Origin: Nephrocerus scutellatus
Lineage: Eukaryota; Arthropoda; Insecta; Diptera; Pipunculidae
Reading direction: 5' to 3'
NCBI GenBank assembly: GCA_947095585.1
Contig: OX352765.1
Span: 61,761,123-61,825,122, forward strand
Length of the DNA stretch: 64,000 nucleotides
The translations under genes were made by a program, and so were the position numbers. Positions 34,750-46,102 of the stretch are shown here, one piece after another. The first letter of the stretch is position 1. The number at the start of each line of letters is the position of its first letter. The notes under the pieces are model-generated. The model had not been told where the DNA came from. It searched no databases and saw nothing but the letters and a program-made list of their open reading frames with translations.

Positions 34750-34976
34750 AATTTAAGAAAACGTGGCGTTCACTGCAGAGTGATTAGTTAACCAGTGCAG
34801 TTGAAAAGATCTTGCAGAATTATTGTGAAATACAAGCGTTGTTGCAATAAGTGTTGAACTTGAATTATTTTTTTACTGTTTGTTAATTAAAGTCATTATT
34901 TGTATATTAATTAACTTGTGTTGTGTTTTATTTGCATAATCTTTTACGAACTCGAAAACCTGAATTTCGCAACAAT
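34750..34976 (+). repeat. Probable LTR remnant (U5 side) of the Ty3/gypsy element
   Basis: The sequence directly upstream of the PBS behaves like the end of an LTR, finishing GCAACAATT. The left boundary and a matching 3' LTR were not found, so the extent is a guess. Confidence 0.4.
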
Positions 34977-34993
34977 TGGTGTCAGAAGTGGGA
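34977..34993 (+). promoter_or_regulatory. Primer-binding site of the Ty3/gypsy element
   Basis: TGGTGTCAGAAGTGGGA resembles the complement of a tRNA ending in TGACACCA (tRNA-Leu type). It differs from the errantivirus PBS. Confidence 0.65.
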
Positions 34994-35178
34994 TTTTGCA
35001 AATCGGAAAATAAAATTTTGCAAATCGTGTAAATTGAGAGACATTAAGATTTTGCAAACTGTGATACAGTAAAATTTTGCAAATCGTTGAATAATAAATT
35101 AATTGGTGGTTTTTCTAGTTTTGAGACATTAAATAAATTTAGTGAAATTTTACAAACCGATAAACAGTTAATAATAAA

Positions 35179-36640
35179 ATGGAAAGTGCAGTAAACATTA
35201 AGTCCTATAGTTCCCAGGAGCTTAAAGAAGAGCTTGGAAGGCGAGGTCTAAGCACTACCGGAAATTAACAGGTGTTATTTCTCCGATTGCAACAAGTCGT
35301 TAAAGTGGAAAGTCAGCAGGCTGGTGAAGTGTTTTCAATCAAAACGGAGTTAGTAGCGAAAATCTGCTAGACCGGATGAAAAGGGTGGAAGCGATGTTGC
35401 AAGTTATAGTTCAGCAAATAATGAAAAAAATTAAGCATCAAAGTGAGCAAACGAATAGCGAGTTTGACCAACAGAGTCAGGAGAATAAACAAATGAATCT
35501 AGAATTGAGGTACAAATTAAACGAGAAGTTGGAACAGCAAAGTCAAGATCTGGAGAAAGATTTGAATTTTCAAATTAGTGACAAGTTGGACCAGCATAGC
35601 AATAAGCTAAAGAAAGAATTGGATCGACAAAATCAGCAGCATAGCAAAGAACTAAAGAAAGAATTGGAGCAGCAAAATCAGCAGTTAGATTCCAAAATGA
35701 CCGTTAAATTTGAACAAATTCAACAATCGCAGAAACAAAGCCAAGAACTGAAACAGGAATTGAACTACAAATTTGATCAATAAAATCAGAAGCTGGAAAA
35801 GCTAAAAGGTGAAGGAAAATAAGTTCAAGCTACATTTCAAGAGGAAGTAAAATCGCTCGAAACGAACATTACAGGAAAAGTGAGTGGCCTGGAAGACAAA
35901 ACTAAGGAGATTGAGACCCGGCTGGACAATCGTACCAAATTTGTCAGAGAGAACACTCAACCAATTAGTACCAGAGTAATTCCAGAATTTTCTAGTAACC
36001 AGAAAGGAATTTTGAAGCCGCCTGCGTTCGATGGCGACACAGCTTTTGAAAATTTCAAAGTCCAGTTTCAGCTGCTGTACAACATAAGGATGGGGCGCTG
36101 AAGAACAACTAAATTCTCTCATCGTGGCGATGAGTAGCAAGGCGGCTGATGTATTGCAAATGATTCCAAATGCTGATATGAGTTCCAGAAGAAACTTGAA
36201 AGAGTTAGGCTTGCGTTATGGACAGTCTCATACACAGGAGCTAAGCAAAATACAGCTCCAGATGAAGAAACAACAAAGAGGAGGAGAATGCTATCCGAGA
36301 TGAGCAATTAAAACTTCATTTGAGGACAACAGCTAGAGGAAAATTAATGAATGAAGTATTTGCCTCGGCCTTAGAACACGAAGCAGCTAGAGCCAGTTTG
36401 TCCACTGATTTAGTTTGATTGCGCAAGTTGAAAACTGGGGACATCACACAAATAGAAGCCCTTATTGATGACATATTAGAAAATCAAAGGCTGGACGCTT
36501 CCAGAACGGAATTCCACATTTAATTCTCGTCCAAAATGTTTTAGATGCCAGAAACCTGGACATTTTATCCGCGACTGCAAGAAACCAAGACCAGTACAAA
36601 CTTTACGGGGCGTAAGCTGGTGAAGAGGGAAGAGAGCCAC
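35179..36640 (+). pseudogene. gag: Ty3/gypsy Gag, unit A (SAP-like start, coiled coil, CCHC)
   Basis: From the ATG at 35179 the first 29 residues contain an SSQELKEELGRRGLSTTGN stretch resembling a SAP DNA-binding motif, cut by TAA at 35266. A Gln/Lys/Glu-rich coiled-coil region follows (35376-35783). A capsid-like block is at 35880-36101 (PPAFDGDTAFENFKVQF). A CCHC zinc knuckle with CX2CX4HX4C spacing lies at about 36536-36580. Several stops and frameshifts separate these. Only this unit keeps the sequence upstream of 35754; units B and C start within the coiled-coil end. Confidence 0.75.
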
Positions 36641-36659
36641 AAGGTCAACACAACACAAG

Positions 36660-36986
36660 GTGAACATTGTCAAACTTGGAAAGGACAGCAACAGCTTGGT
36701 TGTTAGTGGTGTGTTAGAAGGAAAACCATGCACGTTTGCCTTGGATACAGGAGCTTCCAGATCAGTTGTAAATCCCAAAGTGGTGTCCAACGGTCAAGTG
36801 GAAAAAGTATTTCGTTATAATTTGAGGACAGCGACGGGTGAAGTTGCAGAAATTAAAGGAGAGTGCTCCTGTAGTGTCATGTTTGGAGGAATACGGTTTT
36901 CTCATCGGTTTATTGTTACCAGCATTACAGATGAATGCATATTGGGCTTGGATTTCATGACAGAGCACGAATGTCCCTTGATCTAA
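36660..36986 (+). pseudogene. Ty3/gypsy protease, unit A
   Basis: The open block contains FALDTGASRSVVNP, the aspartic protease active site with hydrophobic flanks, and ILGLDFM towards its end (the second conserved protease motif). It is separated from gag and RT by stops, so it is part of a dead pol. Confidence 0.8.
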
Positions 36987-37338
36987 AGAACTACGTGTTA
37001 AAACGGCGTAATGTGGAAGTACCACTGCAAATAAACGACAACCAGAGTGATGGGCTAAGAGTCATTACTAAAGAAAAAGTGGAGATACCACCGACGTGAA
37101 ACTCCAGCCCAAGATACCAGTGAGAATAATGAATGTTAGCCTATCACCGAACGTAATAAGATAAGGAACAGTCATTGGCAAGACTGAGGGAGTAAGCTGC
37201 ATCGCAAACTCCCAGCCTGTAAAAGTAAAGAATACGCCACTAGATCTGAAAAGGCAGCAGATAATTCATTCGCTGTGTAACCAACTTCCAGAAGTACAGC
37301 AACAAGCAGCAGAGAATGCGCTAGAGCAATTCGCCGTC

Positions 37339-38767
37339 GTGTTTGCTGTCAGCGACAATGACATGGGTAAAACCAATATAGTGCGACGTCGAATAGATAC
37401 AGGAAATGCTACTCCAATTCGACAGGCTCCAAGACGATTACCACTTGCTAAACAACAAGAGGCAGAAACACTGGTTAAGAAAATGGAACGTGATGGAATC
37501 ACAGAGAAGTCCAAAAGCCCATGGAGCTCACCTGTGGTACTTGTTCAAAAGAAAGATGGTTCAACGAGATTTTGTGTAGACTATCGGAAACTGAACGATG
37601 TCACCAAGAAGGATAGTTATTCATTACCACGTGTAGATGACACATTGGACACCTTAACCGGAGCCAGAATCTTCAGTACATTGGATCTAAAAAGTGGATA
37701 CTGGCAGGTGGCAATTCATGATGACGACAAGGAGAAGACAGTTTTTGCTGCTGGAAACGGCTTTTATCAATTTTCTGTAATGCCGTTTGGTTTATGCAAC
37801 GCTCCTGCTACGTTCGAGATATTGATGGAACATGTTTTGCGAGACCTTAGCTGGAAGACATGTCTAGTCTATTTTGATGATATCATTGTTTTTGGTCGTA
37901 CATTTAATGAGCACGTAAATAATCTTCGGCAAGTTCTGGAAACCATAAAAGCAGCAGGATTTAAGTTGAGTCCGCTGAAATGTAGCCTTTTAAAAAATTA
38001 AGTGAATTATTTGGGCCACATTGTATCCAGTCAAGAAGTACGCATGGATCCCAAGAAGTTGGAAGCTGTTAACGAATGGCCGGTACCAAAGAATTTACAT
38101 GAGCTGCAAAGTTTTCTGAGGCTACGCTCCTACTATCAACGGTTTGTGCCTAACTTCGCAAATGTTGCACTAAGCCTTCATCGCCTTACTGAGAAGAACC
38201 AAAAGTTCCAATGATTGAGCACCAAAAATCATTTGACTTGATGAAGGGAAAGCTGTGCAGTTCTCCAATATTGGCATATCCACAGGCAGGAGAACTCTTC
38301 ATCCTGGACACTGATGCGAGCAATGCGGGAATAGGAGCGGTTCTATTGCAGAATCAAGAAGGAAAGGAGCGTATAATAGCGTACTAAAGCCCGTTTTCTA
38401 AGCCCGAGAAAAACTACTGCTAGCTGTTGTCGATAGCGTCAAGCAGTTCATATATGGTCAGGAGTTTCTTCTTTGAACTGACCATGCAGCTTTCAAGTGG
38501 TAAATGCAGTTTAGGGAACCAGAAGGGCAAGTGGCCAGATGAATCGGACGACTCCAGGGGTATTCATTCAGAACAGAGCATCGAAAAGGAATGCTGCATG
38601 ATAATGCCGACGGGTTATCCAGAAGACCTTGTGTACCCCAATGCAAACACTACAAGGCAAGAAAACAAGAAGTTCTCTGAAGTAGTTGCACAAATAAGAC
38701 AGTCCTACTTCTACTCATGCTCTTCCTTGTTTTACCCTGTTTTTTCATTTCCAGTATTTGTTTAGCT
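37339..38767 (+). pseudogene. pol: Ty3/gypsy RT and RNase H, unit A
   Basis: The RT is open over 37339-38001 with SPWSSPVVLVQKKDG, FCVDYRKLN, STLDLKSGYWQ, MPFGLCNAPATF and the active site LVYFDDIIVF (about 37865-37890). A TAA at 37999-38001, shared by all three units, cuts it before NYLGHIVS. RNase H follows in another frame with LDTDASNAGIGAVL (about 38308). The end degenerates near 38767, where errantivirus sequence begins. No integrase is present. Confidence 0.8.
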
Positions 38768-38829
38768 ACTTTCTCCTCGTGTTTTTTCGGTAACCTATCT
38801 AATTTTGAATGGATTGGCTATTCTTTTTT

Positions 38830-40158
38830 AAGATGTTAGATTAAGATTAATAATTCATGTTTGATAGTCGAGGTGTGAGTCAAGTGATCGCCATCCTTGT
38901 ATTGGACGTCTTTGAATTGGTCAAGTAGAGAGGTTGATGCTGTTTGCTCTTAGAGATTAAGACTGCCGAAGTCAGAATTGTCCTCTTCTAAATAATTCAT
39001 GACAAATCGGACCATCGTTCCATCTTCAAAATAGTCTGATATTTTAAACTTATAGTTCCCTTCTCAATGTCAACGGTTTTAATAACATTCTTAAGAATAA
39101 TATTCTAAGATATTGTATAGGTTTTATTTTCTAACCTCTGGGCATAGGCTTTGATGAAGGTATTATTGCAGTAACCGAACTCTCTTAGTACGGGAAATTG
39201 AATTATAATAGTGTTTTTGATAACGCTACTATTAATAGTTCTGATATCTACTTGTAGTGTATATAGGATTTGGTACAGGGACATATCGAGTTTATTGGTG
39301 TTAATGATAGACATAGCACGGCCTGTATTTACTGGGATATAATGCCGCTGGTTTTGAATATCAATGGCTAAGGTCATTTTTGTCCGAGGCTCAGGTAAGA
39401 AAAACCGCTGGTTCTACTGAATCGATGTCCTGTTGGATCACACCTTGATTTTTTTGAATAACATTGGTGTCCATCGGTTCTGGTCTGTTATGCCTGTTCT
39501 GTATGGAGTGGTTCTGGAAGTTCCCTGAATGGGTCTGATCGATATTGTAATTTTAATATCGATAGTCATTCTGTCTGAAATTTCCCGAATGTCTTTGTGC
39601 ACTAAGAGTGTCACAGTAATTTTGTCTTCTTTCACTGTCATTAGGGGGATTATATTGATTAGTTTGGTTTATTATTTATAATAATATTGTAGTGCAGCAA
39701 CTTTTCTTGTTCTTGATTGTCATAAAATACTACGTATTTACTTTATTTAATGTATATTCCAGTTTAGTTGGTTAGTCATAAATTGAACTTACTTTCATAT
39801 TATACATTTCCTTAGTTAGATCTGCTCTGTTTATGATGGTCGGTAGTGTTGTTTAAATAGTTCTTTTGTCTGTTCCCATGATCTCCATTGATGATCAGGA
39901 GGTCCATATCTCGGCCTTTTTGGATAATATTCCAAGTGGCCTGTTAGCTCCCTGCCGAATTTTGTAGAGGATTTTCCACCATTAGGATGAAATGCATCAG
40001 GAAATTACTATCTTCATCGTAATCAGGTAGGTATTGAATTTCCCGTAAGACATTGCTTCAATGGCTGGACTGCGCATCCATACCACTATAGACTTTAAGC
40101 TATTCAGAATATCTTGATTAGATACTTCTGGGATGACGTTTGGATGTGGCTCTGCCAT
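38830..40158 (-). pseudogene. Errantivirus gag-protease remnant, unit A (antisense)
   Basis: On the minus strand a Gag start (MAEPHPNVIPEVSNQD) begins at 40158. An Asn/Gln/Arg/His-rich tail follows near 39440-39640. A protease-like block lies at 39105-39377, where the active site reads VNTG in place of DTG. Frames are broken repeatedly. It is distinct from the tandem provirus. Confidence 0.65.
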
Positions 40159-40299
40159 CTTTCAACAGAAATTTTGCGAATGTTGCATTAAAAAAAACAA
40201 TATTTTCAGGAATTGCACTACAAATTTGATCAATAAAATCAGAAGCTGGAAAAACTAAAAGGTGAAGGAAATTAAGTTCAAGCTACATTTCAATAGGAA

Positions 40300-41434
40300 G
40301 TGAAATCGGTCGAAACGAACATGACAGGAAAAGTGAGTGGCCTGGAAGGCAAAACTAAGGAGATTGAGACCCGGCTGGACAATCGTCCCAAATTTGTCAG
40401 AGAGAACACTCAACCAATTAGTACCAGAGTAATTCCAGAATTTTCTAGTAACCAGAAAGGAATTTTGAAGCTACCTGCGTTCGATGGCGACACAGCTTTT
40501 GAAAATTTCAAAGTCCAGCTGCTGTACAACATAAGGATGGAGCGCTGAAGAACAACTAAATTCTCTCATCGTGGCGATGAGTAGCAAGGCGGCTGATGTA
40601 TTACAAATGATTCCAAATGCTGATATGAGTTCCAGAAGAAACTTGAAAGAGTTAGGCTTGCGTTATGGACAGTCTCATACACAGGAGCTAAGCAAAATAC
40701 AGCTCCAGATGAAGAAACAACAAAGAGGAGGAGAATGCTATCCGAGATGAGCAATTAAAACTTCATTTGAGGACAACAGCTAGAGGAAAATAAATGAATG
40801 AAGTATTTGCCTCGGCCTTAGAATACGAAGCAGCTAGAGCCAGTTTGTCCACTGATTTAGTTTGATTGCGCAAGTTGAAAACTGGGGACATCACACAAAT
40901 AGAAGCCCTTATTGATGAGCATATTAGAAAATCAAAGGCTGGACGCTTCCAGAACGGAATTCCACATTTAATTCTCGTCCAAAATGTTTTAGATGCAAGA
41001 AACCTGGACATTTTATTCGCGACTGCAAGAAACCAAGACCAGTACAAACTTTACGGGGCGTAAGCTGGTGAAGAGGGAAGAGAGCCACAAGGTCAACACA
41101 ACACAAGGTGAACATTGTCAAACTTGGAAAGGACAGCAACAGCTTGGTTGTTAGTGGTGTGTTAGAAGGAAAACCATGCACGTTTGCCTTGGATACAGGA
41201 GCTTCCAGATCAGTTGTAAATCCCAAAGTGGTGACCAACGGTCAAGTGGAAAAAGTATTTCGTTATAATTTGAGGACAGCGACGGGTGAAGTTGCAGAAA
41301 TTAAAGGAGAGTGCTCCTGTAGTGTCATGTTTGGAGGAATACGGTTTTCTCATCGGTTTATTGTTACCAGCATTACAGATGAATGCATATTGGGCTTGGA
41401 TTTCATGACAGAGCACGAATGTCCCTTGATCTAA
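40300..41434 (+). pseudogene. Ty3/gypsy Gag end and protease, unit B
   Basis: The capsid-like block is at 40300-40548, the CCHC knuckle at about 40984-41030, and the protease with FALDTGASRS at 41108-41434. It carries the same stops as unit A plus a 6-nt deletion in the capsid block shared with C. Confidence 0.75.
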
Positions 41435-41786
41435 AGAACTACGTGTTAAAACGGCGTAATGTGGAAGTACCCCTGCAAATAAATGACAACCAGAGTGATG
41501 GGCTAAGAGTCATTACTAAAGAAAAAGTGGAGATACCACCGACGTGAAACTCCAGCCCAAGATACCAATGAGAATAATGAATGTTAGCCTATCACCGAAC
41601 GTAATAAGATAAGGAACAGTCATTGGCAAGACTCAGGGAGTAAGCTGCATCGCAAACTCCCAGCCTGTAAAAGTAAAGAATACACCACTAGATCTGAAAA
41701 GGCAGCAGAAAATTCATTCGCTGTGTAACCATCTTCCAGAAGTACAGCAACAAGCAGCAGAGAAGGCGCTAGAGCAATTCGCCGTC

Positions 41787-42020
41787 GTGTTTGCTGTCAG
41801 CGACAATGACATGGGTAAAACCAATATAGTGCGACGTCGAATAGATACAGGAAATGCTACTCCAATTCGACAGGCCCAAGACGATTACCACTTGCTAAAC
41901 AACAAGAGGCAAAAACACTGGTTAAGAAAATGGAACGTGATGAAATCACAGAGAAGTCCAAAAGCCCATGGAGCTCACCTGTGGTACTTGTTCAAAAGAA
42001 AGATGGTTCAACGAGATTTT
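41787..42020 (+). pseudogene. Ty3/gypsy RT, 5' part, unit B
   Basis: The RT N-terminus (RRRIDTGNATPIRQA) shifts frame at a one-base loss near 41875 private to this unit. It is cut at 42020 by the antisense LINE, and RT resumes at 46103. Confidence 0.75.
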
Positions 42021-42257
42021 TTATTTTATTTATTTGTATTTATCTATTGAATTTATAAGCATTTTAAAACAAAGTGTCTTATTTATAATACTTATAATGT
42101 ATGGATTTAAATTAAAATTTAATTGAAATTTCAAAGAGAGTAAAAAAAATAAAAAATATATTAACTGAAATATTATTTTATAGAAGTTATTGAAGTTATT
42201 ATACATTATGTAAAAATATTGAATTTTTCAATGATAATCAATGATTTAGAAATATTT

Positions 42258-43946
42258 TCAGCATTTATATAGGTTTTTTAAAGAGTTTTCAAAGGAAATA
42301 TAGCTGTTCAGACCCCTCAAGTTCGCCGGCAGGGAGTTCCAGAGTCCAACAGCATGTACAAAAAACTGATTCTTAGAGTTTCTATATCTAAAGGTTGGGA
42401 CAATTAGAATATTACTTCTTTGTGATACTGGGAAAATTAGTTTCTCGAAAAGATAATTAGGAGATCTAGTTTGTATGAGTTTAAAAAGAAACGTTAAACT
42501 TAGAAAATCTATATACCTGTTTAGAGGCATATTAAAAACACTACCTGCTTGTACCGAAACATGATCGAAGCGACGTAATCCATAAATAAAACGAACAATG
42601 TTATTGAACACTACTTGGAACTTGCGCTTGTTTGCACTATCCAAACAGCAAAAAATAGGACTTCCGTAGAAAAGGGTTGGCAGAACAAGTGTTTTAGCTA
42701 TTATCATTTTTGTTGAGACTGGAAGGCAACTTCCAGCAATGCATAAAACCCGCAGAGCAGCATAGATTCGACCAACTGAGTTAGCCAGATGGTTGTCCCA
42801 CGATAGTGTTTGGTTGAAAATAACCCCTAAGTTTTTTACTGTTTTGACGTAGTTCAATGTTTTCCCCTCGAGTTCGATACTTGGCAGGTATGACATATCA
42901 ATAGCAGTATTACTAATAACAATTGCCTGACATTTATTAGCATTAAGTTTAAGGTGATTATCTCTAGACCACTGTGCTATACTCATCAGATCCTCGTTTA
43001 TTCTGGCCGTTGCATCTTCAACCATGCCAATTCGGTAGCTTAAATGAATTTGCACATCGTCTGCGTACATATGAATATTACAATACTTGAGTATAGGGGG
43101 AAGGTCGTTGTTGAATAGCGTGAACAAGAGTGGTCCCAATATTGATCCCTGGGGCACACCAGTAGCGGAGGGGAGAAAATCAGATAGTCTGCAATTCGCA
43201 TAAACTGCTTGAGTTCTGTGGCTAAGGTACTGTCCAAGTAGCGTTAAAGCTGAGTTTTCGAAAAAGAAAAAATTCTTAAGCTTTTTCAAAAGTATATTAT
43301 GCGAGACAGTGTCAAACGCTTTGGAGAAATCCAGTAAAACCAGAGTTGTAACTAAATTATTATCAATTTGCTGCCGTATGTCATCAGTTATTTTAAGAAG
43401 CGCAGTTGTGCAGCTGTGTTTTGGTCTGAAACCAGATTGCGTCGGTGTTATCAGGCTATGGGTTTCCAAAAACGTCATAATTTGTCGACTCATAATTTTT
43501 TCAAATGCTTTGGAGATGAAAGGTAGGATGGAATTTGGTCGGTATTCTTTTTGTTGCTTGCTTGACTTCTTCAGAATTGGAATTATTTTTGAAGCTTTCC
43601 ATAATTTTGTATAACAAGACTTTGTTAGGATGGTATTAAAAATGTGTGTCAGGAAAGGAGATATAAAGATGAGAATAATTTTAACAAACTTAGGATGCAT
43701 ATTGTCTAATCCAATAGCTTCCGATTTTATGTCTTTTACAGCTTTGTATACCTCTACTTCAAAAACTCTTTTAAAACTGAAACTTGAAAGAAACTCATCA
43801 GTTCCGTTTAAAATTCTGTCAATCTCTGCACCAGCATTTGTGTCTGAGACAGAATTTACAAACTTATTGTTTAGCTCATTTACATCACAATTATCTTCAG
43901 CATTCTTTTTTTGCCTGCAATACCAAAAGATTTGATATTTTTCCAC
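42258..43946 (-). CDS. LINE reverse transcriptase (ORF2 C-terminal part), unit B
   Basis: A 562-residue open frame encodes a complete non-LTR RT. It shows LLDFSKAFDTVSH in the central region, TGVPQGSILGPLLF, MYADDVQIHL with the catalytic Asp pair, and a thumb region ending WNSLPANLRG, typical of Jockey/CR1-assemblage LINEs. It would copy LINE RNA at the target. It is separated from the endonuclease frame by a shift at a homopolymer run near 43905-43912, so ORF2 as a whole is broken although the RT block has no stop. Confidence 0.8.
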   Translation of the reverse strand: MEKYQIFWYCRQKKNAEDNCDVNELNNKFVNSVSDTNAGAEIDRILNGTDEFLSSFSFKRVFEVEVYKAVKDIKSEAIGLDNMHPKFVKIILIFISPFLTHIFNTILTKSCYTKLWKASKIIPILKKSSKQQKEYRPNSILPFISKAFEKIMSRQIMTFLETHSLITPTQSGFRPKHSCTTALLKITDDIRQQIDNNLVTTLVLLDFSKAFDTVSHNILLKKLKNFFFFENSALTLLGQYLSHRTQAVYANCRLSDFLPSATGVPQGSILGPLLFTLFNNDLPPILKYCNIHMYADDVQIHLSYRIGMVEDATARINEDLMSIAQWSRDNHLKLNANKCQAIVISNTAIDMSYLPSIELEGKTLNYVKTVKNLGVIFNQTLSWDNHLANSVGRIYAALRVLCIAGSCLPVSTKMIIAKTLVLPTLFYGSPIFCCLDSANKRKFQVVFNNIVRFIYGLRRFDHVSVQAGSVFNMPLNRYIDFLSLTFLFKLIQTRSPNYLFEKLIFPVSQRSNILIVPTFRYRNSKNQFFVHAVGLWNSLPANLRGLNSYISFENSLKNLYKC

Positions 43947-44698
43947 AGTTTTTTGGAAGACAGATTATTAAATTTTGAAGCAAAAAATCTCCGTTTGGAA
44001 TTTCTTATTTCAACATTTACTGCATTTCTTAAATTTTTATACTGGTGTAACATTTGTGGTAGTCTGAATCTTTTCCAGTGTCTATAAGCTGTATTTCTTC
44101 TTATGATAAGGTTATCAATTTCGCTAGTGTACCATCCTAAATCAGGGTTTTGAATTCTTATAGTTTTAATAGGTACAAAAGTTTCAAACAGATGATTAAT
44201 TGTATTTGTAAAAAATTGCACTTGCTCATCAACGTCAGAGAGATGATATATATTTTCAAGATTAGAGCTATAAATACTTGCTATTAGTGATTGCATATCT
44301 ATGGAGTTAAAATTTCTAAACGAAATGTTTTCCATTGCAACACTCGCATTAATTCGAATATTATAGAAAACGACAATTAAATCGTGCTTGGAAAAACCGG
44401 GAACATCAAGTTGCCCATAAAAGTTGACAAGATCAGGTTGGTTGACCAAGAAAACATCAAGCAGAGTAGAGCTAGAAGATGTAAAATGTGTAGGGGTATC
44501 ACTATTAACAGGAAACAAGTCGAGTGATAGGAGACTATCTCTGAAATGTTTAATTCTATTATTTTGAATATCTAACAGGTCAATGTTTAGGTCTCCCCCG
44601 ATAAGAATGTGTTTATAGTCAGATGTTAATTCTTCTAGAACATCTGTGATGGTGTTTGACACAGTTATATGGGGAGGTTTGTAGATTACACCAGCCAA
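43880..44698 (-). pseudogene. LINE endonuclease (ORF2 central part), unit B
   Basis: The 272-residue block shows AGVIYKPP, LIGGDLNIDLL (APE-type catalytic core) and FSKHDLIV (terminal His motif), then a linker rich in Lys/Arg. The N-terminal EN motif lies in the previous frame at 44760-44950. The frame shifts at both ends occur in T/A runs. Confidence 0.8.
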
Positions 44699-44759
44699 CA
44701 GTTTTTCAGTTCCACAAGCAACTTCTATAAAAAGGTATTGTATTTCATTACTACTGTCA

Positions 44760-45650
44760 TCACTCTTGATAAACTTGCTTTTTAAACTTTTTTTTTATGA
44801 AAATAGCTACACCTCCACCCCTGGAAACTACACGATCAGAACGAAATACATTATAGTTACCCGTGATCAAAACAGCGCTATCTACCTGTTCAGTCAACCA
44901 TGTTTCTGACACACAGATGATGTCCATAGTAATTGAATTTAGCATATCTACGGAATAAACTGTTTTTGGCACGTCATCGCTTGTAAGTTTGATGTAAACA
45001 AGTCCACTTGAAGTGAAAACCGAAAATAATTGGTGTTTACGCCTGATACGGATTGCTTGTCGAAGAATAACTCGATTATTTTTGGTTAAGCTCTCGTGGA
45101 AATAAATCGGGGTGCTCGAGTCTTCACCGAGATCTTTAAGCAAAAGTTGCCGGGAATTTGTTCTTCGAAAAGCAGCAAACGCCTTGAGTGTAGCATTTTT
45201 ATCATGTGCAGTGTGAAATTTAACAATTATAATGGAGTCTTCTCTGTGGCTTGCACGGAAGATTCGACACAGTTTTGGTGGCTGAAAATTTAACGTGTGA
45301 CAAATGTTGTTAAACGTGTTTTTTAAAACCTCTCCCGGTAACGTTGGTATTCCGATAAGAATTGCATCTGTTTCTAAATTTTTTACATTTATTGCTTCAA
45401 TCTGCGCCTTTAAGCTAGCGATTTCAGTGCATACAGTGTTGTTGTGAGATAAGTTGGCATGATTATTTTCATTCATCGTTGTTGTTGTGATTCTCTTTTG
45501 TACCTCCTCCTCCAGACAATCTACCCGTGTAAGAAGTTCCTCGAGGACAGTGACGCGACCATTAAGTTTATTTATATTTTGGTCCAACTCGTCGATTATT
45601 TTCATTTTTTGTTCTATTACGATGATTCTCGTTGTTAAGTTTTCTTCCAT
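44760..45650 (-). pseudogene. LINE ORF1 fused in frame to the EN start, unit B
   Basis: The 296-residue frame starts MEENLTTRIIV with a heptad-rich coiled coil to about residue 100. An RRM-like/ORF1p domain follows (ILIGIPTLPGE through LLLKDLGED). It then runs directly into the endonuclease motif MDIICVSETWL and GGGVAIFIKK. ORF1 and ORF2 are usually separate in such LINEs, and about the first 30 residues of EN appear missing, so an internal deletion probably fused them. The frame upstream of 45650 stays open to about 45806 without another ATG. Confidence 0.7.
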
Positions 45651-46102
45651 GGCTCTAAGTTGTTCAGAAAGTGATTCACCTTGTAGTTTTATCAGAGCGA
45701 GGGTTTCAGTGACGTCACTAGTTTTTGTTGACGTAGTCGTTGTTGTTGTCGATGCCTTTGGTGAAACTTTAGCAATTTTTGCTTTTCCCGCTCGTGTTTT
45801 TGCTTATACGTGTGAGTAAATTGATGGTGATAATGGGAGTGGAGAGTTTGACATCTTCATTAGTTTTATATTTTGTTGATGGGTCATTATTTTATGTGTT
45901 TGTTTAAATTGTTTGGTTTATTAAAAATTCATTTATTTGCTTCCGAGCAATTTTAAATTTATATTTTTCAATTCTATTTGAAACTTTATAGTATATATAT
46001 TGAAATTTATTTTACTTTTATAAATTTATTTGTGTTTAACAAGCACAAAATATTTTCCAAGCTGAGAAAGAAAAACACGTCCGATCGGTTGAGAACTCTC
46101 TC

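Larger units (their letters stand above)
35754..40206. repeat. Tandem array, unit A (4.45 kb, no LINE)
   Basis: The segment from CAGGAATTG in gag to the AAAAAAAACAATATTTT junction is repeated as units B and C. Unit A lacks the LINE and the 38-nt RT deletion found in B and C. It shares with B an 18-nt RNase H deletion that C does not have. Confidence 0.85.
42021..46102 (-). mobile_element. Antisense LINE inserted in RT, unit B (4.08 kb)
   Basis: It is bounded by the RT sequence GAGATTTT on the left and TTTGTGTGG on the right, which are contiguous in unit A, so the target duplication is only about 3 bp (TTT). The minus-strand 3' end is an A-rich AAATAAATAAAATAA tail at 42021-42045. The order on the minus strand is 5' region, ORF1, EN and RT. 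It is nearly full length but has small frame breaks. Confidence 0.85.

Noticed and set aside
43309..43978. Plus-strand open frames opposite the LINE RT (also in unit C)
   Set aside because: They are shadows of the 562-residue antisense RT and have no homology of their own.
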